Positions 23,187 through 27,590 of a stretch of DNA of 27,590 nucleotides are shown here, in pieces. A program made the position numbers and the translations under genes. Origin of the DNA: an uncultured Megasphaera sp. (GTDB lineage Bacteria > Bacillota > Negativicutes > Veillonellales > Megasphaeraceae); the NCBI GenBank assembly GCA_900548635.1, contig URLP01000005.1, positions 1-27,590 of the forward strand, given 5' to 3'. The notes beneath the pieces were generated by a model. That model saw nothing but the letters and a program-made list of their open reading frames with translations. It searched no databases and had not been told where the DNA came from. Every line of letters starts with the position of its first letter. Within the stretch, counting starts at the first letter, position 1.

Positions 23187-24353
23187 ATGCATATTTTTGA
23201 TAATTTTTTAGTCCATTATTTGCGCCGTTTCGATAAATACTGCTTTACCGTACAGCTGAATGGCAAGACTTACACCATTGGCGAAGGTCAGCCGCTCTTC
23301 AACGTCATCATCCATAAAGACATTTCGAAGAAAGAACTGCTCGCTTCGACGTCCCTGGCCTTAGGCGAAGCCTATATGCGCAAAGATGTCGAAATCCAGG
23401 GGGATTTGTTCACGGCCCTGCGCTGCTTCCTCTCCCAGTCGAGCCAGTTCTCGCTGGATAAATCCTTATTTAAGCGAATCCTCTATCCGTCGGAATCGAA
23501 ATCGGCTCAGAAGAAACAGGTTTCCTCCCATTATGACCTGGGCAATGATTTCTATGCTAAATGGCTCGATCCGTCCATGAGCTACTCCTGCGCTTACTTC
23601 AAGAATGAAGATGACAGCCTCGAACAGGCACAGCACAATAAAGTCCACTATATCCTGGAAAAACTCTACCTCAAAGAAGGCATGACCCTCCTCGATATCG
23701 GCTGCGGCTGGGGCTACCTGCTCATCGAAGCGGCCAAGAAATACGGCATCAAAGGCTATGGCTGCACACTCAGTAAGGAACAGTGGAAAAAAGGCCAGGA
23801 ACGCATTGAAAAACTGGGCCTTAAGGGTCAGGTCCAGATCGACCTTGTCGACTACCGTGACCTCGTCGCTGAAGGCCGTCAGTACGACCGCATCGTCAGT
23901 GTCGGTATGCTGGAACATGTCGGCCGTTCCAACTATCCGCTCTACATGGAAACGGCCTGCCATCTCCTGAAAGACGAAGGCATGTTCCTGCTCCACTACA
24001 TCAGCGGCCATGACGAAAGCATCGGCAATCCGTGGATGCGCAAATACATCTTCCCGGGCGGAACCCTGCCGTCCCTGCGCGAAATCGTCAGCCTCGCTTA
24101 CGACAACGACTTCCAGGTCATCGACGTCGAAAGCCTGCGCCGCCACTATTACAAGACCCTCATGTGCTGGTTCAACAACTTCCAGAACGTTCGCGATGAA
24201 GTCATTGCTGCCCGCGGTGAAGAATTCGCCCGCATGTGGGACCTCTACCTTTGCGGCTGTGCTGTCTCCTTCTTCATCGGCAACATCGATATCCACCAGA
24301 TCCTGATGACCAAAGGCACCAAGAACGACCTGCCCATGACGCGCTGGTACTAG
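23187..24353 (+). CDS. cfa: Cyclopropane-fatty-acyl-phospholipid synthase (SAM-dependent)
   Basis: Transfers a methylene group from S-adenosylmethionine to cis double bonds of membrane phospholipid acyl chains, changing membrane fluidity and acid tolerance. The 388-residue protein has an N-terminal lipid-binding region (about 1-105), the family motif SHYDLGNDFY, the SAM-binding loop LDIGCGWG (169-176), VSVGMLEHVG, and YIFPGGTLPS, with C-terminal MCWFNNF and CGCAVSFFIG regions. It is the last gene of the cca-PBP-folD-cfa run, 16 nt after folD, with AAGAGAGGGAA as ribosome-binding site. A heptamer repeat and a strong terminator follow. Confidence 0.95.
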   Translation: MHIFDNFLVHYLRRFDKYCFTVQLNGKTYTIGEGQPLFNVIIHKDISKKELLASTSLALGEAYMRKDVEIQGDLFTALRCFLSQSSQFSLDKSLFKRILYPSESKSAQKKQVSSHYDLGNDFYAKWLDPSMSYSCAYFKNEDDSLEQAQHNKVHYILEKLYLKEGMTLLDIGCGWGYLLIEAAKKYGIKGYGCTLSKEQWKKGQERIEKLGLKGQVQIDLVDYRDLVAEGRQYDRIVSVGMLEHVGRSNYPLYMETACHLLKDEGMFLLHYISGHDESIGNPWMRKYIFPGGTLPSLREIVSLAYDNDFQVIDVESLRRHYYKTLMCWFNNFQNVRDEVIAARGEEFARMWDLYLCGCAVSFFIGNIDIHQILMTKGTKNDLPMTRWY

Positions 24354-24358
24354 GAGTA

Positions 24359-24447
24359 TCGTTCATCGTTCGTCGTAGGTCGTTCATCGTGACGGCGGCC
24401 CGTTTGTGGGAATCTTCGACAAACGCCAAACGAACCACGAACCACAA
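24359..24447. repeat. Heptamer-repeat inverted element (copy 5)
   Basis: TCGTTCA, TCGTTCG, TCGTAGG, TCGTTCA, TCGTGAC (24359-24393) face CAAACGC, CAAACGA, ACCACGA, ACCACAA (24420-24447). CGTTTGT (24401-24407) and ACAAACG (24419-24425) form the inner stem. The right arm runs straight into the terminator. Confidence 0.75.
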
Positions 24448-24479
24448 AAGGGGCTGTCCTTAGGGACGGCCCCTTTTTT
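24446..24479 (+). terminator. Intrinsic terminator of the cca-PBP-folD-cfa operon
   Basis: AAAAGGGGCTGTCC (24446-24459), loop TTAG, GGACGGCCCCTTTT with one G-U pair, then T's to 24479. Confidence 0.92.
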
Positions 24480-24490
24480 CACTCCTTTTT

Positions 24491-24605
24491 ACGTATAACG
24501 TATAACTAAGCCCTTAATGATACATAAACAGCATAAACGATATGCTTGACTTTTATAATTAGAGAGATTATACTAAAAGTACAGAAAAGCGTTAAACGTT
24601 ATACG
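24491..24605. repeat. Heptamer-type inverted arms bracketing the PFOR promoter (copy 6)
   Basis: Left arm ACGTATA twice then ACTAAGC (24491-24511); right arm GCGTTAAACGTTATACG (24589-24605). CGTATAACGT (24492-24501) and ACGTTATACG (24596-24605) are a perfect 10-bp inverted repeat. The promoter lies between the arms and the right arm falls in the 5' leader. Confidence 0.6.
24546..24574 (+). promoter_or_regulatory. Promoter of pyruvate:ferredoxin oxidoreductase
   Basis: TTGACT (24546-24551), 17-bp spacer, TATACT (24569-24574): the best sigma-70-type promoter in the window, as expected for a highly expressed fermentation gene. The leader is about 75 nt. Confidence 0.8.
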
Positions 24606-24656
24606 AATCCGGATGAATTTTCCTTTGTGTAGTAGAAAAAAGGGGAGTGTATCTTT

Positions 24657-27590
24657 ATGATTAAGCAAATCGTGAAAACCTTAGACGGCAATGAAGCTAC
24701 GGCAGACGTTGCCTATAACTTTACAGAAGTCGCTACGATTTACCCGATTACGCCGTCGTCGCCGATGGCGGAACACGTCGACGTCTGGTCGGCGAACGGC
24801 CGCAAGAACCTCTTTGGTCAGCCTGTCAAACTCGTTGAAATGCAGTCCGAAGCCGGCGCTATCGGTGCCGCCCACGGCGCTTCGGAAACGGGCAGCCTCT
24901 GTTCGTCCTTTACGGCTTCTCAGGGCCTGATGCTGATGATCCCGGTCATGCACCGCCTTTCGGGCGAACTGAAGCCGGTCGTCCTGCACATTGCCGCCCG
25001 TACGGTCGGTACGCATACGATGTCCATTTTCGGCGACCATTCCGACGTCATGGGCTGCCGCAATACGGGCTGGGCTATGCTCTGCAGTGCCAGCGTCCAG
25101 GAATGTGCGGACCTCGCCGCCGTCGCTCATCTCTCGACCATCAAGGGCCGCGTGCCGTTCATGCATTTCTTTGACGGCTTCCGCACATCCCACGAAATCC
25201 AGAAAATCAAGATGCTGCCGCCGGAAGAACTGGGCAAGCTCATCGACCGCGATGCGCTCTACCATTTCAAACATACGGGCCTGAATCCGGAACATCCGGT
25301 CATGCGCAGTACCGTTACCAATCCGGACATGTTCTTCCAGTCCCGCGAAGCCAACAACCTCTGGTACCAGCGCCTGCCTTACATCGTCCAGGATTACATG
25401 GACAAGATCAGTGAACTGACGGGCCGGCCCTATCATCTCTTCGATTACTACGGCGCTCCCGATGCCGAACACGTGGTCATCGCCATGGGTTCTGTCACAG
25501 GCGCCATCCAGGAAACGATCGACAAGCTCTGCAAAGAAGGAAAGAAAGTCGGCTTCATCCAGGTCCATCTCTACCGGCCGTTCTCACTGGAACATTTCAT
25601 GAAGGCTATGCCTGATACAGTACGCACGATTACCGTCATGGACCGCACGAAGGAACCGGGCGCTCTCGGCGAACCGCTCTATGAAGACGTCTGCGCGGCC
25701 ATGTCCCATGTCAAACAGGACGTCACGGTCCTGGCCTGCCGCTACGGCCTTTCCTCAAAAGACGTACCGCCGGCTTCCATCAACGCCGTTTTCTGCAACA
25801 TGGAATCGCTCCAGCCGAAGAACCACTTCACGCTGGGCATCATCGACGACGTGACCCATCATTCTTTGCCGGATATCCCCATTACAGTCGATACGGAAGG
25901 CACGATCAGCTGCAAGTTCTGGGGCTTCGGTTCCGACGGCACAGTCGGCGCCAACAAGAACTCCATCAAAATTATCGGCGACAACACGGATATGTACGTC
26001 CAGGCCTACTTCGAATACGATACGAAAAAATCCGGCGGCGTCACGAAGTCGCACCTGCGCTTCGGCAAGAAGCCAATCCGGGCTACGTACTATATTAAAT
26101 CGGCTGATTTTCTGGCCTGCCATAAACAAGCCTATATGGGCACCTACGATATCGTCAGTGAAATCAAGGACGGCGGCATCTTCCTCCTCAACTGCAGCTG
26201 GGATAAAGACGACGTCGCCAACCATCTCAGCAATAAAGTAAAACGTCAGCTCGCTGCTAAGCACGTCCGCTTCTATATCATCAATGCAACCAAGATTGCC
26301 GAAGAAATCGGCCTCGGCAGCAACCGTACCAATACGGTCCTGCAGGCAGCTTTCTTCAAACTGGCCCAGATCCTGCCCATCGACGATGCCGTGAAGTACA
26401 TGAAAGAAGCCATTGCCAAGACCTATCTGGCCAAGGGCGAAAAAGTCATCGCCATGAACCAGGCTGCCGTCGACCGCGGCATTTCGGATATCGTCGAAGT
26501 CGACGTGCCGGCAGAATGGAAAGACCTGCCTTCGGACCCGGTCGTTGAAGATACGCGCGATATCCCGGACTTCATCAAGAAAGTCGTCGAACCGGCCAAC
26601 CTCCAGCTCGGCGATACGATCCCGGTCAGCGAATTCGTTCCCTATGCTGACGGTTCTTATCCCTTGGGCACGACGAAATACGAAAAACGCGGCATCGCCT
26701 CGACCGTACCGGAATGGGATTTGGAAAAATGCGTCCAGTGCAACCGCTGCTCTCTCGTTTGTCCGCACGCCGCTATCCGTCCGTATCTGCTGACGGCTGA
26801 CGAAAAAACGAAAGCACCGGCTGGTTTCCAGACGAAGAAAGCCATCGGCAAAGGCCTCGAAGATTACGAATTCCGCATCCAGGTTTCGCCGCTCGACTGC
26901 TACAGCTGCAGTGCCTGCGTCAATGCCTGCCCGGCCAAGGCCCTGACCATGAAGCCTCTCGATACGCAGCGTAAGGAAAGCGTCAATTGGGATTATGCCC
27001 AGACGATTCCGGAAAAACATACGACTCTCGATAAATTCTCCGTGAAAGGCAGCCAGTTCCACCAGCCTCTCCTCGAGTTCAACGGTGCCTGCGCAGGCTG
27101 TACGGAAACGGCTTATATGAAGATTTTGACGCAGCTTTTCGGGCCGCGCATGATCGTCGCCAACGCCACGGGCTGCACCCAGGCCTGGGGCTCGGCAATG
27201 CCCAGCATCCCGTATACGACCAACCCCGAAGGCTGCGGTCCGGCTTGGTCGAACTCGGTCTTTGAAGACAATGCTGAATTTGCTCTCGGCATGTCCCTCT
27301 CCATGAACCAGCAGCGCGATGCGATCCGCCTGAAATCGGAAGCGCTCCTGCCCCTGACGGAAGGTGCGCTCCACGATGCCATCCAGGCCTGGCTCGATTC
27401 TATCGGCGTCGCCAACGAAGGGGAAGTTACGGAAGGCATCAGCCGCACGTACATCAAGGAACTGGCGGCGGCAAAACTTACTGGCGAAGCCGCAGCTCTG
27501 CAGAAATATATCCTCGCCCACAAGGAACATATCATCAAGAAGACCATCTGGATGTACGGCGGCGACGGCTGGGCTTACGATATCGGCTAC
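24657..27590 (+). CDS. nifJ: Pyruvate:ferredoxin (flavodoxin) oxidoreductase, single-subunit (3' end outside window)
   Basis: Oxidatively decarboxylates pyruvate to acetyl-CoA and CO2 and reduces ferredoxin, the central step of pyruvate fermentation. The frame is open from ATG 24657 to the last base (978 codons); full-length enzymes have about 1170-1200 residues, so some 200 are missing. Domains in order: N-terminal TPP/pyruvate domain (TLDGNEA, YPITPSSPMAE, VEMQSEAGAIGA), the CoA-binding domain II, the gamma-type domain (FWGFGSDGTVGANK), a ferredoxin domain with two 4Fe-4S motifs (C692-x2-C-x2-C-x3-C and the like from C748), then the TPP-binding domain with CAGC (from C812), NATGCTQAWG and GGDGWAYDIGY at the window edge. 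The ribosome-binding site is AGGGGAG. It has its own strong promoter. Confidence 0.96.
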   Translation, partial: MIKQIVKTLDGNEATADVAYNFTEVATIYPITPSSPMAEHVDVWSANGRKNLFGQPVKLVEMQSEAGAIGAAHGASETGSLCSSFTASQGLMLMIPVMHRLSGELKPVVLHIAARTVGTHTMSIFGDHSDVMGCRNTGWAMLCSASVQECADLAAVAHLSTIKGRVPFMHFFDGFRTSHEIQKIKMLPPEELGKLIDRDALYHFKHTGLNPEHPVMRSTVTNPDMFFQSREANNLWYQRLPYIVQDYMDKISELTGRPYHLFDYYGAPDAEHVVIAMGSVTGAIQETIDKLCKEGKKVGFIQVHLYRPFSLEHFMKAMPDTVRTITVMDRTKEPGALGEPLYEDVCAAMSHVKQDVTVLACRYGLSSKDVPPASINAVFCNMESLQPKNHFTLGIIDDVTHHSLPDIPITVDTEGTISCKFWGFGSDGTVGANKNSIKIIGDNTDMYVQAYFEYDTKKSGGVTKSHLRFGKKPIRATYYIKSADFLACHKQAYMGTYDIVSEIKDGGIFLLNCSWDKDDVANHLSNKVKRQLAAKHVRFYIINATKIAEEIGLGSNRTNTVLQAAFFKLAQILPIDDAVKYMKEAIAKTYLAKGEKVIAMNQAAVDRGISDIVEVDVPAEWKDLPSDPVVEDTRDIPDFIKKVVEPANLQLGDTIPVSEFVPYADGSYPLGTTKYEKRGIASTVPEWDLEKCVQCNRCSLVCPHAAIRPYLLTADEKTKAPAGFQTKKAIGKGLEDYEFRIQVSPLDCYSCSACVNACPAKALTMKPLDTQRKESVNWDYAQTIPEKHTTLDKFSVKGSQFHQPLLEFNGACAGCTETAYMKILTQLFGPRMIVANATGCTQAWGSAMPSIPYTTNPEGCGPAWSNSVFEDNAEFALGMSLSMNQQRDAIRLKSEALLPLTEGALHDAIQAWLDSIGVANEGEVTEGISRTYIKELAAAKLTGEAAALQKYILAHKEHIIKKTIWMYGGDGWAYDIGY

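Noticed and set aside
24681..27530. Long minus-strand frames opposite the pyruvate:ferredoxin oxidoreductase, including one of 591 codons
   Set aside because: Shadows of the GC-rich coding strand; the plus-strand frame carries all the expected catalytic motifs.

Overview
The window looks like chromosomal DNA of a Gram-negative-walled Firmicute (class Negativicutes, most like Megasphaera or a close relative). The evidence is an O-antigen-ligase/polymerase-type envelope gene beside Firmicute-type genes: Rex, a RelQ-type small alarmone synthetase, a PASTA-domain class B penicillin-binding protein and a single-subunit pyruvate:ferredoxin oxidoreductase. Coding sequence is GC-rich with strong GTC/GCC/CGC codon preference. 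The genus is inferred; no rRNA or tRNA gene is present to test it.

Layout. 1-1245: 3' part of an O-antigen ligase family gene. 1334-1969: rex, with a promoter bracketed by two Rex-box palindromes. 2130-4721: operon of an alarmone synthetase, an OmpR-type response regulator and its sensor kinase. 4860-5894: type I DAHP synthase, convergent across a strong shared terminator with a double-ACT-domain protein (5980-6390, minus). 6558-6962: small two-helix membrane protein. 6963-9798: an accessory patch. It has about 700 bp of nested palindromic repeats, an AT-rich DUF262-DUF1524 (GmrSD-like, putative type IV restriction) gene, and a 58-residue DpnD/PcfM-like gene 14 bp behind it. 9909-13391: dnaE. 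13445-14707 (minus): CDF metal exporter with a manganese-type N-D-D-D site. 14946-16816: HAD phosphatase and Bcr/CflA efflux pump, translationally coupled. 16938-18749 (minus): cobalamin adenosyltransferase followed by an M20 amidohydrolase. 18899-24353: operon of CCA-adding enzyme, class B PBP, FolD and cyclopropane fatty acid synthase. 24657 to the window end: pyruvate:ferredoxin oxidoreductase, cut by the window edge.

Two themes cut across the genes. First, many gene ends and some promoters carry degenerate 7-bp repeats arranged as facing inverted arms, usually ending at an intrinsic terminator; this looks like one family of repeat used across the chromosome. Second, several proteins depart from textbook family members in ways that can be tested. 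FolD has methionine at both the catalytic lysine and the conserved glutamine of the cyclohydrolase site. The CDF exporter has a manganese-type site. The putative modification-dependent nuclease is paired with a DpnD-like protein, as the methyl-dependent nuclease DpnI is in pneumococcus.
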